From contig CALXMF010000002.1 of assembly GCA_944389415.1 (NCBI GenBank), positions 1 to 64,000 on the forward strand: DNA of 64,000 bases. Direction: 5' to 3'. Shown here in pieces: positions 36,087 through 46,115 of this stretch. The notes under the pieces are model-generated. The model searched no databases and was not told the origin of the DNA. It saw nothing but the letters and a program-made list of their open reading frames with translations. The stretch comes from an uncultured Spirochaetota bacterium. GTDB lineage: Bacteria; Spirochaetota; Spirochaetia; Treponematales; Treponemataceae. Numbering within the stretch: the stretch's first letter is position 1; every line of letters begins with the position of its first letter. The position numbers were made by a program, and so were the translations under genes.

Positions 36087-36833
36087 GCGCTGCCGACGTA
36101 CATCATCCATAAAATGTTCATCCACAATCGGTGGATGAACTTCAAAAAATAGAATCTGCTGTAGTTCATCGAGAGTCTTAGCCCCCCATACCGGTACAGC
36201 GTTTTCATATTGACGCAAGAAACCAAAAGCAAGCGGAATATTCATCAGCAACCCGCCGCAGAGCGGGCGCATTGCAATAAATCCAACATCATATTGTTCA
36301 CATAACTTCACAATCGAGTCAGTTTCTTCAGGCAGAAGCATATGAAAAGGGAACTGAAGAGTCTCATAGCAGCCGCTTTCAACAGCCTGCTGTGCAATTT
36401 CCATTGATTCAGTTGCGATACCAATATGACGGATTTTTCCTTGCCTTTTGGCATCGAGTAGCTCATCATACACCCCATCTGCGTCCTTGGGCAACGGCAG
36501 CGCTTTTGGATTCTCAATTTGATATAAATCAATCACATCTGTTTGTAAAGCAGCAAGACTTTCTTCCAGATCACGATGCACTTCGCTGACAGTTACAGCA
36601 CTTGTTTTTGTTGCGACAATGACATTTTGCCGTACACCATATAAAGCATGCCCTAACAGTTTTTCACATTCAGGCTTACTGTGTGCAGTGTCAAAGAAGT
36701 TAATACCAGCATCATACGCAGCACGTACAAGTGAAGCTGCATCGTCATCGCCTCCAGCCTGATGCAGCCCCTCCGCACCAAAAGCAGTACGGCTCACTAG
36801 TAGATCAGAACGACCAAGAGCAACGTATTCCAT
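36072..36833 (-). CDS. aldo/keto reductase-fold protein lacking part of the catalytic tetrad
   Basis: 253 residues with the AKR pattern MEYVALGRSDLLVSRTAFGAEG, INFFDTAHSKPECEKLLG, VIVATKT and IDLYQIENPKAL. Classical members use Asp, Tyr, Lys and His. Asp (FDTA) and Lys (ATKT) remain, but the Tyr position (DTAxxY) is Lys and the His of the DLYxxH motif is Glu. It is also shorter than the usual 280–330 residues. Either it uses different chemistry or it is non-catalytic. It starts 6 bases after the glyS stop on the same strand, suggesting one transcript. Confidence 0.8.
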   Translation of the reverse strand: MEYVALGRSDLLVSRTAFGAEGLHQAGGDDDAASLVRAAYDAGINFFDTAHSKPECEKLLGHALYGVRQNVIVATKTSAVTVSEVHRDLEESLAALQTDVIDLYQIENPKALPLPKDADGVYDELLDAKRQGKIRHIGIATESMEIAQQAVESGCYETLQFPFHMLLPEETDSIVKLCEQYDVGFIAMRPLCGGLLMNIPLAFGFLRQYENAVPVWGAKTLDELQQILFFEVHPPIVDEHFMDDVRRQRSFFS

Positions 36834-36839
36834 TATCTC

Positions 36840-38189
36840 TTAAGAACGTTTATAATTTCTGATCTCCTGATGGATTCGGGAAACCAGCTCTGCACGAGGC
36901 ACACGTACTTGTTCCATTGAATCACGGAAACGAAGCGTCACGGAACCATCTTCTTTGCTATCATAGTCAACAGTAATACAAAATGGAGTGCCCACTTCAT
37001 CCTGCCGGCGATATCGTTTTCCAATAGCACCAGATTGATCATAATCGGTAACAAAATCCTCTTTCAGATCATTCTGAATATCCTTTGCCAATTCCGCAAG
37101 ACCATCTTTTTTCATAAGCGGGAGCACTGCAACAGTGATCGGAGCAATTTTTGGATGAAAGTGGAGAACTGTTCTCCAGTCATCATCATTACCCTTATCA
37201 GCAACTTTTTCTTCATCGTATGAATCACACAGGAACATCAGCAAATTACGTGTCAATCCGGCAGATGTTTCAATAATATAGGGAATATATTTTGCGTTGC
37301 CATTATCCTGATCAATATACTGTAAATCTTTGCCGGAATATTCAGTATGACGAGTCAGATCAAAATCAGTGCGGTTATGAACCCCTTCAAGTTCCTGAAA
37401 GCCCATAGGGAATTCGTACTCGATATCGTATGCATCTTTTGCATAATGCGCCAATTTCTCATGATGATACCAGCGCATCTTATTCATACGTACGCCATAT
37501 TTTTCGTAAAATTTCCACCGCTGATCACGCCAATATTCAAACCACTTATCATCTTCGCCAGGACGGACAAAAAACTGCATTTCCATCTGCTCAAATTCAC
37601 AGGTACGGAAAATAAAATTTTTAGTTACAATTTCATTCCGGAAAGCTTTGCCAACCTGTGCAATACCAAATGGAATTTTCATACGGTTTGACTGAATAAT
37701 ATTCTTATAATTTACATAAATACCCTGCGCTGTCTCAGGACGCAGATATACAATGCTTGCTGAATCTTCAGCCGGACCAATATGGGTCTTAAACATTAAA
37801 TTAAACGCACGAGGTTCAGTCAGCTCACCACCGCACTCCGGACATTTACGTGCTTCAAGCGCTTTCTGATCCATATTATCTGCACGAAAACGCATTTTAC
37901 ACTGTTTACAGTCAACAAGAGGATCAGAAAAATTTGCGACATGACCTGACGCTTCCCACACACGGGGATGCATTAAAATCGCTGCATCAAGACCAACAAT
38001 ATTATCATGGAGCTGTGTCATTTCACGCCACCATGCGCTCTGAATATTTTTTTTCAGCTCAATGCCAAGAGGCCCATAATCCCATGCACCTGCCTGCCCG
38101 CCATATATTTCCGAAGACTGAAAAACAAAACCGCGTCTTTTACACAGACTGACAATTTTATCCATCGTGATCTCATGTTTTGGATCCAT
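36840..38189 (-). CDS. glyS: glycyl-tRNA synthetase, single-chain dimeric type
   Basis: Attaches glycine to tRNA-Gly. The 449-residue class II synthetase is the archaeal/eukaryote-like homodimer type, not the GlyQ/GlyS tetramer. Features: KIVSLCKRRGFVFQSSEIYGG at the N-terminus, a CxxC...CxxC zinc pair (DCKQCKM and RKCPECGG), and RPETAQGIYVNY. FRNEIVTKNFIFRTCEFEQME forms motif 2, and there is a C-terminal anticodon-binding domain (PITVAVLPLMKKD). GAGGT precedes the ATG. This type is usual in spirochaetes. Confidence 0.96.
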   Translation of the reverse strand: MDPKHEITMDKIVSLCKRRGFVFQSSEIYGGQAGAWDYGPLGIELKKNIQSAWWREMTQLHDNIVGLDAAILMHPRVWEASGHVANFSDPLVDCKQCKMRFRADNMDQKALEARKCPECGGELTEPRAFNLMFKTHIGPAEDSASIVYLRPETAQGIYVNYKNIIQSNRMKIPFGIAQVGKAFRNEIVTKNFIFRTCEFEQMEMQFFVRPGEDDKWFEYWRDQRWKFYEKYGVRMNKMRWYHHEKLAHYAKDAYDIEYEFPMGFQELEGVHNRTDFDLTRHTEYSGKDLQYIDQDNGNAKYIPYIIETSAGLTRNLLMFLCDSYDEEKVADKGNDDDWRTVLHFHPKIAPITVAVLPLMKKDGLAELAKDIQNDLKEDFVTDYDQSGAIGKRYRRQDEVGTPFCITVDYDSKEDGSVTLRFRDSMEQVRVPRAELVSRIHQEIRNYKRS

Positions 38190-38334
38190 ACTGTTACCTC
38201 TTCAGTAAGAAAACTGTTTTTCTCTATACCGCTTGTACTATACATTACGATAGATGATTTCGTATTAAAATAGCATAAAGCAGCAGGTGTGTACAGAGGA
38301 ACACAAACCACCACAGCGACAGGAGGGAATATTA

Positions 38335-39168
38335 ATGATATACCGCAACGCAACACAGATAAGTTTTTTCTTAACTTTAATATGTATACTGTTCACCAGC
38401 TGTGTCAGTTCTCCCCTTACACGGCGGCGGGGAGAATCTTCTTTATCCGGTGACTGGATGCTGGCATCGTTCACTCAAAATGATATTACTGATATAGCTC
38501 CCGATGGAATAATTATCACTTTAAGTCTGCAGCCAATTGGTGGACAATCTACAACTTTACGGGGTACGGGATTTTCAGGCGTTAATAATTATACCTTGAG
38601 TATTACAGTTAACCAGGACAATACATTTTCCTCAACCAATATAACCACTACCATGATGGCTGGCAGTGATATGAATACAGCATTTGAAAACGCATATCTG
38701 ACAATGTTATCCCAGGTATCACACTACATACTGGGAGTTAACGCAGGAGAACAAACCTTGCTACTCACTTCGAGTGATGGCAGTGCCTCTATGAAATTTG
38801 TCCGCAACATTTTCACAGGTGTTCAATGGAAACTCAGTACTTACGCTACAACTGATAGAGGACTTCAGCAGGCAGAATCAAGGAAGGTACCAGCACCATA
38901 TATCACATTTGGTGCTGGCGGAAGACTGACCGGTTCAACCGGTATTAACCGACTCTCAGCAGAATACCGTATTAACACGGCAGATCGTACACTTACCATT
39001 ACACAACCGCTAACCACACAACTTACTCCACCAGATAAACAGACTGCTGAAACAGAGCAATATTTTCTCGAAGCACTTTCACAGGCAGCCAGTTACCAAT
39101 CACGGGGAAATTCACTCACTTTTCTGAACAGTAAAGGGCACATATTATTGACATTTACCAGCAACTGA
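38335..39168 (+). CDS. lipoprotein with two META (HslJ-like) domains
   Basis: Exported lipoprotein. From the ATG at 38335 (AGGAGGG upstream) it has 277 residues. The signal peptide ends in a lipobox, CILFTSC, with the modified Cys about residue 22. Two domains follow. The first starts LSGDWMLASFTQNDI. The second starts GVQWKLSTYATTD and includes AGGRLTGSTGINRLSAEYRIN, the META/DUF306 pattern of heat-shock protein HslJ. Function is not established; such proteins sit in the envelope. It is monocistronic between glyS and the U32 gene. Confidence 0.85.
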   Translation: MIYRNATQISFFLTLICILFTSCVSSPLTRRRGESSLSGDWMLASFTQNDITDIAPDGIIITLSLQPIGGQSTTLRGTGFSGVNNYTLSITVNQDNTFSSTNITTTMMAGSDMNTAFENAYLTMLSQVSHYILGVNAGEQTLLLTSSDGSASMKFVRNIFTGVQWKLSTYATTDRGLQQAESRKVPAPYITFGAGGRLTGSTGINRLSAEYRINTADRTLTITQPLTTQLTPPDKQTAETEQYFLEALSQAASYQSRGNSLTFLNSKGHILLTFTSN

Positions 39169-39264
39169 TATACAAAAACAGCAGGATTTTACTATCTGCC
39201 GCATAGGACACAATATATCGAATCAATAGCGCGGCAGTATTTTTATCGCACAGCAGGTTATCAA

Positions 39265-41499
39265 ATGGCAGAACTACTAGCACCAGCAGGAAATATCGAG
39301 GCACTTGACGCCGCTATTGGCGAAGGCGCAGACGCTGTATACCTTGGACTTAAAAGTTTTAACGCACGATTGAGATCATCAAATTTTGCATGGAACCAGT
39401 TTGAAGCCGCTGTTCATGCAGTACATCGACTCGGCAAGAAAATATTTGTTACAGTTAATACAGTAGTTGAAGAACGTGAAACAGAACGATTATACCGTTT
39501 CCTTGCGTATCTTGAAAAAGTAGGCCCAGACGGTCTTATCATACAAGATTTCGGAGTACTCCGAATGGTGCAGGAGTTTTTTCCCAGTCTGCGGCTCCAT
39601 GCTTCAACACAAATGAACACAGCATCGGCACGCGCGGTCAATCTTCTTAGCAAACAGGGAATAAAACGAGTTGTTCTCGCAAGAGAACTCGGACTGGAAG
39701 AAATAAAACAAATTAGGGCCAATACAAGTGCTGAACTTGAAGTATTTGTTCACGGCGCACTGTGTGTCAGTGAGTCGGGGCTCTGTCTATTTTCAAGTTA
39801 TCTCGGCGGGAAATCAGCCAATCGAGGTATGTGCACACAAGCATGCAGACGATTTTATACAGCAGATGAAGAAAGCGGCGTTGCTCCAGGCTATTATTTT
39901 TCACCCTGTGATCTACAGCTCATTGATAAAATACCTGATTTGGTTATGGCGGGAGTTGATTCTTTTAAAATAGAAGGGCGCATGAAAAGTGCCGAATATG
40001 TCGGCAGCGTCACTGCTGCATATCGATATATGTTGGATCACTGGCAGCAAGATAAAAAAGGAGCGCTTGCTACAGCAAAACGTATGCTCGCAACTGATTT
40101 TGCACGCAGTAAAACCAGCTTCTGGTACGGCTTTGATAAAGCAAGTGATTCAGAACAGGGCACAGTCAGAGGAAGTGAAGAAGTCGCACAGAACATACTT
40201 AATCCAGATCAGGCAGGCGGCACCGGGATTTATCTGGGAAAAATAGAACGTATCCGCACAGAAAAAGATCATACACTAATGGCAATGCTCAAAGGCGGCA
40301 GTTATGAACCAGATCCAGGCGATTCTATTAGACTTCACCGAAAAGATGATACTGGCCGCGAAAGCCATAAAGTACATATTACCGAAGAAACAGAAAACGG
40401 CAAATGGATTGATATTCCGCAGGGATTCAATATAGGTGACGAAGTTTACCTGCTGCAGACAAAAAACATGTCCCGCAGATACCGTCATGTACTTCCTAAT
40501 GACCTGTCATCTTACCGGCGCCAGCCTGACGCACGGGAATTGCCCGTACTTGATTTAACACCACTTAGTAAAAACACACTTGCTTCTTTTCCTGCTGGAC
40601 TGTACATACAGGTATCCACTATATCTGATCTGTTTACAGCACAAAGCGGACAACCAGTACGTATTATATTGGAACTAAACACTGAAACAGAACAGGATTT
40701 GTTAATTAAACAAACTGCTCTGCCGATTTCAAAAAAACAAATCATTATTTCCCTTGATCCCTATTGCAGCCAACCAGTCGAAGATCACCTGGCAGAAACT
40801 CTGCCTGCGCTTATCAGCGCAGGTTTTACAGTATTTATCGTGAATAATCCGGCGCACATTGCACTTTTAAAAGGAAGCGGCGCACACTGCATTGCAGGCC
40901 CATATTTGTATACGTTTAATCGCTGGGCTGTTTCATGGCTTGAAAATCAAAATATCGATGCTTTTGTTACGCCTCTTGAAAATTCTCGCCAAAATCTTGA
41001 GGCTACGTTTGAGCCAGAACAGCGCTCACGTGTCCTTGTAAATCTGTTTGCCTATCCGTCACTGTTCCGCATGCGCTTTAAGCTTCCCGAAACATACCGT
41101 TTTACCTACTTCAGCGATAAAGAAGGTATGGTATTTAAAGCGATCTCTACCGAAAACGGTTCTTTTGTCATGCCAGATGTACCGTTTTCCATAGTAGATA
41201 AATTACCGTTTATTAAGACTGCCGGATTTTCTCGATTCCTGTTGGACTTTTCTAAAACACAAGTACGTAAAAATCAACTCAAACAGGTACTTTCCGCGCT
41301 GTACAAACAGATTCCACTACCAGACACAAGCCGCTTTAACTGGAAAGACGGTTTTTATTCTCCCGAAAAAATGGAAGAATATCGACAGGCTAATCTCCGA
41401 CTCATGCAGGAACGAGCCGATAAACGGGAAACACAGCATCGCGGAAAGCCACGGTCTAAATCTTCCCGAAACACAAATCCTAAGAGTATAAAACATTGA
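39265..41499 (+). CDS. U32 family peptidase / RNA-hydroxylation protein-like
   Basis: 744 residues. The N-terminal barrel has the U32 pattern AELLAPAGNIEALDAAIGEGADAVYLGL, LHASTQMNTASARAVNLL, ELEVFVHGALCVSESGLCLFSSYLGGKSANRGMCTQACRR and SPCDLQLIDKIPDLVMAGVDSFKIEGRMKS. A DUF3656-type C-terminal part follows. Several U32 members hydroxylate bases in tRNA or rRNA (TrhP, RlhA) using an iron-sulfur cluster held by four cysteines. The cysteines here fit that use better than proteolysis. The C-terminus is basic. Annotated only at family level. Confidence 0.88.
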   Translation: MAELLAPAGNIEALDAAIGEGADAVYLGLKSFNARLRSSNFAWNQFEAAVHAVHRLGKKIFVTVNTVVEERETERLYRFLAYLEKVGPDGLIIQDFGVLRMVQEFFPSLRLHASTQMNTASARAVNLLSKQGIKRVVLARELGLEEIKQIRANTSAELEVFVHGALCVSESGLCLFSSYLGGKSANRGMCTQACRRFYTADEESGVAPGYYFSPCDLQLIDKIPDLVMAGVDSFKIEGRMKSAEYVGSVTAAYRYMLDHWQQDKKGALATAKRMLATDFARSKTSFWYGFDKASDSEQGTVRGSEEVAQNILNPDQAGGTGIYLGKIERIRTEKDHTLMAMLKGGSYEPDPGDSIRLHRKDDTGRESHKVHITEETENGKWIDIPQGFNIGDEVYLLQTKNMSRRYRHVLPNDLSSYRRQPDARELPVLDLTPLSKNTLASFPAGLYIQVSTISDLFTAQSGQPVRIILELNTETEQDLLIKQTALPISKKQIIISLDPYCSQPVEDHLAETLPALISAGFTVFIVNNPAHIALLKGSGAHCIAGPYLYTFNRWAVSWLENQNIDAFVTPLENSRQNLEATFEPEQRSRVLVNLFAYPSLFRMRFKLPETYRFTYFSDKEGMVFKAISTENGSFVMPDVPFSIVDKLPFIKTAGFSRFLLDFSKTQVRKNQLKQVLSALYKQIPLPDTSRFNWKDGFYSPEKMEEYRQANLRLMQERADKRETQHRGKPRSKSSRNTNPKSIKH

Positions 41500-41536
41500 A
41501 TAAATCGGCTGTTTACATAACCCGATGCATTATATG

Positions 41537-41977
41537 TTAGAATACAGGTTCGCTATTTGCACCTTCATACGTAGCGGCGGCTCCCTCAGCGATATCAGCA
41601 AGCTCTGCGTCATCATTGCCTTGAGAGGGAATTGTATCAGAGCGGATAAATCTTGGTTTTAATTCAATATGCTCTGCGACAATTTTAACTCGAGAAAAAG
41701 CTTTACCATCTGTATTCCGCCAGCGCTCCTGTTTCAATCTGCCAACAACGCGCAGTCCTCGTCCTTTATCACATGAAGCAATACATTTTTCCGCCAGCAC
41801 ACTCCATGCCTCAACATCAAAAAAAGAAACTTCCTGAACAAACGAACCGTCCGTACCTGGATACCAGCGATTCACAGCAATTGAAACAACACAAACAGGA
41901 ACACCTTTAGGAGAATAACGCATTTCAGGTGGCCGAACCACATTTCCTTCAATTAAAATAGAATTAAGATTGTTCAT
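41537..41977 (-). CDS. ssb: single-stranded DNA-binding protein
   Basis: Coats single-stranded DNA in replication and repair. I use the ATG at 41977 (MNNLNSILIEGNVVRPPEMRYS), with AGGAG upstream, giving 146 residues. The OB fold shows VCVVSIAVNRWY, FFDVEAWSVLAEKC and KGRGLRVVGRLKQERW. The acidic C-terminal tail is atypical: it ends EGANSEPVF instead of DDIPF. It lies downstream of the large hypothetical gene on the same strand. Confidence 0.92.
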   Translation of the reverse strand: MNNLNSILIEGNVVRPPEMRYSPKGVPVCVVSIAVNRWYPGTDGSFVQEVSFFDVEAWSVLAEKCIASCDKGRGLRVVGRLKQERWRNTDGKAFSRVKIVAEHIELKPRFIRSDTIPSQGNDDAELADIAEGAAATYEGANSEPVF

Positions 41978-42081
41978 AGAAAAACACTCCTGCAAAATAT
42001 ATTCAGCCGAAATCCCCGGCATTCAATATATGTTCAGGAGCATTTTTTTATTGCAGCTTTTGCGGAGAAAAAATCTGATTT

Positions 42082-44004
42082 CTACAAATTTTTTACCAAT
42101 TTTATGATATAAAGTTCCACATACATGCACAACTGGTCATGATCACGTATACGCTGCATACCAGGCGTTTTTACCAGCGTTTCAGCAAGCTCATGTACTC
42201 GTTCTCGAGTAAAATGACTGGCTGGTAATGTTCTTAACACTCTGCGCATATAATCACGAATAAAAGAATTTACATCCTCAGTCAAATTATCTCGAATATC
42301 ACGATTTATCAGTTTGTTCCACTGACTCAAATATGCGGCAAGTTCTCGGTCAAGTGAAGAATTCGGCGGGATCAACTGTTTTTCAAGAGTAGTAGCAGCA
42401 CGTTTAAAATCAAGCCGACGCGCAGTCTTATTATCTACCACCGGCATTAAATCATCTGCCTGCTGATACGGAGGAGCACTTTTTTTCTCTTTATTTTCTT
42501 TTTTATTGCTCTTTTTTGACCTGCGCAGAAAAAGCCCCAAAATAAAAGAGAAAATTGGTATTGTATACCAGAACGGCAGTAAAATACGCGCATCCGTTAA
42601 CAACTCCTGACGAGAAAGCATCAGCAAATCGCTGTAAGGAAGCAGCTCACCGTGGTGAAAGAGATTCAACCGCGCTGCGCCCGGTATGTCTGATTCCTGC
42701 GTTTCATTATTCACAATAGAAAGGAAACTTGCGCCCAACAATGCATACAGTATCGGACTAGTTGCTTTCAAAATTTCTCCCAATCGTTTCTCAAAAGCCT
42801 GCTGATCGGTCATTTCCGGTAGCGTATCAAAATTTTTAAGTGCCTGAAACCACTCCTGAGTCACATCATGTCGAATAGTATCATGAGCATCGCTGCACAG
42901 CCGAAGTACTAATGATACAACACGTTTTTTTGAAATATAAAAACGCTGCTCCGGCTCAACCTTAAATGTCAACACTTCAGGCAGTTCGCCGTCTTTCGCA
43001 TTTGTGGTAATTTCTTCAAGATATTCGTTTAAATCATCTTGAGTATATTGCCCAAGAAGAGGAATACCGCGTGAGTCAGTAAACCTGGTTATATCAGTAT
43101 ATGTAAAATAATATGGAGGTTTTGTCAGCAGCTGCGATAAATTCTTTAGGGCAACAGAACGCTGATATTCCTGCTGAGATTTATTGCGGTAATAATTTGA
43201 GGCAACCTCAATAATATGAACAGACTGCAGAATAGCAATATCTTCTGAAGTATAATCAGTTACCTTTTCATAATCTTGACGAATATAAAAACATAATTGG
43301 CTCCAGAAGTAGAAAGAATCATTGGCAGTCTTCATTGCCTCGAGAGAATTTTCAGGACTGTCGATAAACTGTTTAAAAGAGTTTTCTACCGAAAGCTCTC
43401 TGCCAGGATTAGAAATCTTCAGCTTTTTCAGAAAATAATCATGAAATTCCTCTTTATTCAACATCAGTCGAATTTTTTTCAGCGCAAGCGTCAAAAGTAA
43501 TGACACAGGCACAGATGAAGGGAATAATATTGTTGGCAGCTCATTAGGAAATGTAACACCATACAGGGTCCTGTCAGAAAGTTCTTGATTGTCAAACAAG
43601 GAAACAAGAAGATCTGTACATGAATGAAACACTAATATTTTATCGCCCGGAATTTTCTGAGGCAGATCTCTCACTACCGGGAAAGGCGCACTGCCTCCAG
43701 ACGCTTCCATTTCTTTATATCTAGCAGCATATTTATCCACTAAAAAACTGATGACAACAATTGTTTTTGATTCTGAGGTCGGCGATATAATAAAAACCTG
43801 ATTGCTGTCTGTAAGTTTAAGAAGTTCCTCACGAAGAATTTCGGTCGTATTATTGTAAAATTTTTCAAGCTCAGGCTGAGATTCAAGGTGATATTGAGCA
43901 TAACGTTTCAGATATTCAACAAATTCGTAATAATTCACTAATGCGCTGTTCTGCTTTGAGGCAAAGAACTTCAGCAATATAGCTATATCAGTAGTAACTA
44001 CCAT
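42082..44004 (-). CDS. hypothetical protein, treponeme-type, one membrane segment
   Basis: I do not recognise a family. From the ATG at 44004 it has about 640 residues. A long, mostly helical soluble part is followed by a single membrane segment near residue 510 (FWYTIPIFSFILGLFLRRSKKSNKK). A charged cytosolic-looking C-terminal domain follows (ARRLDFKRAATTLEKQL, RERVHELAETLVKTPGM). The segment INRDIRDNLTEDVNSFIRDYMRRVLR suggests an extended helix. It lies upstream of ssb on the same strand. A strong promoter ends only 6 bases before the ATG, which implies a leaderless message; an earlier ATG (44037) would lie within the promoter. Confidence 0.75.
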   Translation of the reverse strand: MVVTTDIAILLKFFASKQNSALVNYYEFVEYLKRYAQYHLESQPELEKFYNNTTEILREELLKLTDSNQVFIISPTSESKTIVVISFLVDKYAARYKEMEASGGSAPFPVVRDLPQKIPGDKILVFHSCTDLLVSLFDNQELSDRTLYGVTFPNELPTILFPSSVPVSLLLTLALKKIRLMLNKEEFHDYFLKKLKISNPGRELSVENSFKQFIDSPENSLEAMKTANDSFYFWSQLCFYIRQDYEKVTDYTSEDIAILQSVHIIEVASNYYRNKSQQEYQRSVALKNLSQLLTKPPYYFTYTDITRFTDSRGIPLLGQYTQDDLNEYLEEITTNAKDGELPEVLTFKVEPEQRFYISKKRVVSLVLRLCSDAHDTIRHDVTQEWFQALKNFDTLPEMTDQQAFEKRLGEILKATSPILYALLGASFLSIVNNETQESDIPGAARLNLFHHGELLPYSDLLMLSRQELLTDARILLPFWYTIPIFSFILGLFLRRSKKSNKKENKEKKSAPPYQQADDLMPVVDNKTARRLDFKRAATTLEKQLIPPNSSLDRELAAYLSQWNKLINRDIRDNLTEDVNSFIRDYMRRVLRTLPASHFTRERVHELAETLVKTPGMQRIRDHDQLCMYVELYIIKLVKNL

Positions 44005-44010
44005 TAGCGT

Positions 44011-44039
44011 ATTATACCAGAAGATAACCGTTTTCACAA
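44011..44039 (-). promoter_or_regulatory. strong promoter of the 640-residue hypothetical gene; likely leaderless message
   Basis: Minus strand: TTGTGA (44039–44034), a 17-base gap, then TATAAT (44016–44011), with TGG directly before it, making an extended -10. The ATG at 44004 begins 6 bases after TATAAT, where transcription is expected to start. No ribosome-binding site can fit. Confidence 0.6.
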
Positions 44040-44207
44040 TAAAAAAAATACTGAAACAAAATGTTTTATTATGTTAATATAATACCGCATAAAGCTCGCT
44101 CGTTTTTCTTTTTTTTTACTTGACGGAGCGTATATTATAACATAGAATTGCGTTACCAAACTGCAGCTATTCAGTATGGAGAATTTTACCATGCAAGAGG
44201 TATGTGT

Positions 44208-45380
44208 ATGCTTACACAACGTTTGCAAAATCTTCAGCCATACACACCTGGAGAACAACCTAAAGACCGCCCCTATATAAAACTAAACGCGAATGAAAAT
44301 CCTTACCCGCCATCACCGCAGGTTACATCGGCAATCAACAAATTATTGACAGACAATCCTATGGCACCGGCATTATATCCAGATCCTGATTCTACTGTTC
44401 TGCGGACAGCTGTCGCGCGGATGCTTAATTCAACAGGAGGCGTATTATGCCGTACTATCGAAAAAGACGGAAAATGTATTCCCGCATCTCAGGACATACT
44501 GCCCCAGCAAATTACCGCTGATATGATATTCACTGGCAATGGTTCAGATGAAGTGCTGTCGTTCCTCTTTTACGCTTTTTTTGAACAGGATAGACCTATT
44601 GTACTGCCGCAGTTCACCTACAGTTTTTATCCTGTATATGCCAGCTATTACCGCATTCCATTGTGTACAGTTCCGCTCCTCCAGGATATGCAGCTCAACA
44701 TTCCGGCGCTCCTTGATGCAGCTCACCGCACACACAGCAGCATTATATTGGCCAATCCCAATGCCCCCACAGCGCTTGGTATCACACGGCAGCAAGTCAG
44801 AACACTCCTTAATAATTGCCCACCAGGGCAGATTGTCGCTGTAGATGAGGCATATGTTGATTTCGGCGGCGAAAGCTGCCTTCCCCTTCTTGCAGAATAT
44901 GATAATTTAATTATCATCAGAACATTCTCCAAGAGTTTTTCTCTTGCTGGAATGCGTCTTGGATATGCAGTGGCGCAGCCGCATCTCATACAAGCTCTCA
45001 CTACCGTTAAAAATTCATTCAACCATTTTCCATGTGATGTTATCGCACAAACAGCAGGTATTGCTGCCTGCAACGATACCGCATATTATGTACAAACAGC
45101 TAAACGTATTGTTCTAACACGAAATAATTTTACAACTTTTCTGCGGTCTTCTGGATGGCAAACATTTGACTCTCAAACAAACTTTCTTTTTACCTGCAAA
45201 CCACCCTATAAAGGACACGCAGTTTATGAATATATAAAACAGAAAGGTATTCTCATCAGGCATTTTGCAACCGATGGAATAGAAAACTACATACGGATCA
45301 CAATTGGAACAGACTCTCAGATGGAGCAGTTGCAGGATTGCCTGAAGAATATTCCATCTGCTGACCAACTTTTACTCTAA
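44208..45380 (+). CDS. hisC: histidinol-phosphate aminotransferase
   Basis: PLP enzyme making histidinol phosphate in histidine synthesis; relatives act on aromatic amino acids. From the ATG at 44208 (AGAGG upstream) it has 390 residues. Motifs: IKLNANENPYPPSP, TGNGSDEVLSFLF, ANPNAPTALG, VDEAYVDFGGE and the PLP lysine in TFSKSFSLAGMRLGYA. The C-terminus ends with NYIRITIGT. Other his genes are absent from the window, so it could also serve aromatic transamination. Followed 12 bases later by the phosphoesterase. Confidence 0.92.
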   Translation: MLTQRLQNLQPYTPGEQPKDRPYIKLNANENPYPPSPQVTSAINKLLTDNPMAPALYPDPDSTVLRTAVARMLNSTGGVLCRTIEKDGKCIPASQDILPQQITADMIFTGNGSDEVLSFLFYAFFEQDRPIVLPQFTYSFYPVYASYYRIPLCTVPLLQDMQLNIPALLDAAHRTHSSIILANPNAPTALGITRQQVRTLLNNCPPGQIVAVDEAYVDFGGESCLPLLAEYDNLIIIRTFSKSFSLAGMRLGYAVAQPHLIQALTTVKNSFNHFPCDVIAQTAGIAACNDTAYYVQTAKRIVLTRNNFTTFLRSSGWQTFDSQTNFLFTCKPPYKGHAVYEYIKQKGILIRHFATDGIENYIRITIGTDSQMEQLQDCLKNIPSADQLLL

Positions 45381-45392
45381 AGGAGGAAAATT

Positions 45393-46097
45393 ATGCGTTT
45401 CTTGGTACTCTCCGACATTCACGGAGACATTGCCGCTCTTGAGAAACTTGATGAAGAATTCGCTGCCGCAGATGCAGTGCTGTTCGCAGGCGATTTTGCA
45501 CGCTTTAATGAACCAGACACAGGACTGCCAGTACTGAATACATTGGTCAAAAAACATGAAACACTGTTTTCTGTTTTAGGGAACTGTGATAATCCAGAAT
45601 TTATCAAAGAACTTGAAAAACTTGATATTTCAGTACAGGGTGATATGGTATTCCGAGATGGTCTGGTATTTGCCGGAAGCGGCGGTGCACTTACTTTTAC
45701 AGGGAATACACCAAATGAGCGTACTGATGAAGAATTAGTCTCTGATCTGCACATTGTACTTGAACAATCCGCTGAAAATACAGAACAGGACGGTACATGG
45801 CCAAATATGATTCTGCTTACTCATCAGCCGCCCAAAGATACTGTTTGTGATCTTATAACAAATGGTATTCATGTTGGCTCTCAGCTGATCAGACAGTTCA
45901 TTGAAAAGACACAGCCGTTGGCAGTGATTACCGGTCACATTCATGAATCCGCAGGCATTGATCACATCGGAAACACCATCATTATAAATCCTGGTTCACT
46001 TGCAGAAGGAAAATACGCAATACTTGAAGTAGTTGAAAATCAGGAGAGCTGGGAAGTAAAAAAAGCTGACCTGTATACTATAAGTGAACAGATATAA
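45393..46097 (+). CDS. calcineurin-like metallophosphoesterase
   Basis: 234 residues, YfcE/MJ0936-like. Metal-binding motifs in order: LVLSDIHGD, LFAGDFA, VLGNCDN, LLTHQPP and ITGHIHES. Together these form a complete two-metal site. Substrate unknown; small relatives hydrolyse phosphodiesters or nucleotides. A strong AAAGGAGG precedes the ATG. It is co-transcribed with hisC and ends at a clear terminator. Confidence 0.88.
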   Translation: MRFLVLSDIHGDIAALEKLDEEFAAADAVLFAGDFARFNEPDTGLPVLNTLVKKHETLFSVLGNCDNPEFIKELEKLDISVQGDMVFRDGLVFAGSGGALTFTGNTPNERTDEELVSDLHIVLEQSAENTEQDGTWPNMILLTHQPPKDTVCDLITNGIHVGSQLIRQFIEKTQPLAVITGHIHESAGIDHIGNTIIINPGSLAEGKYAILEVVENQESWEVKKADLYTISEQI

Positions 46098-46115
46098 GAA
46101 TCTTTTCATAAATAT

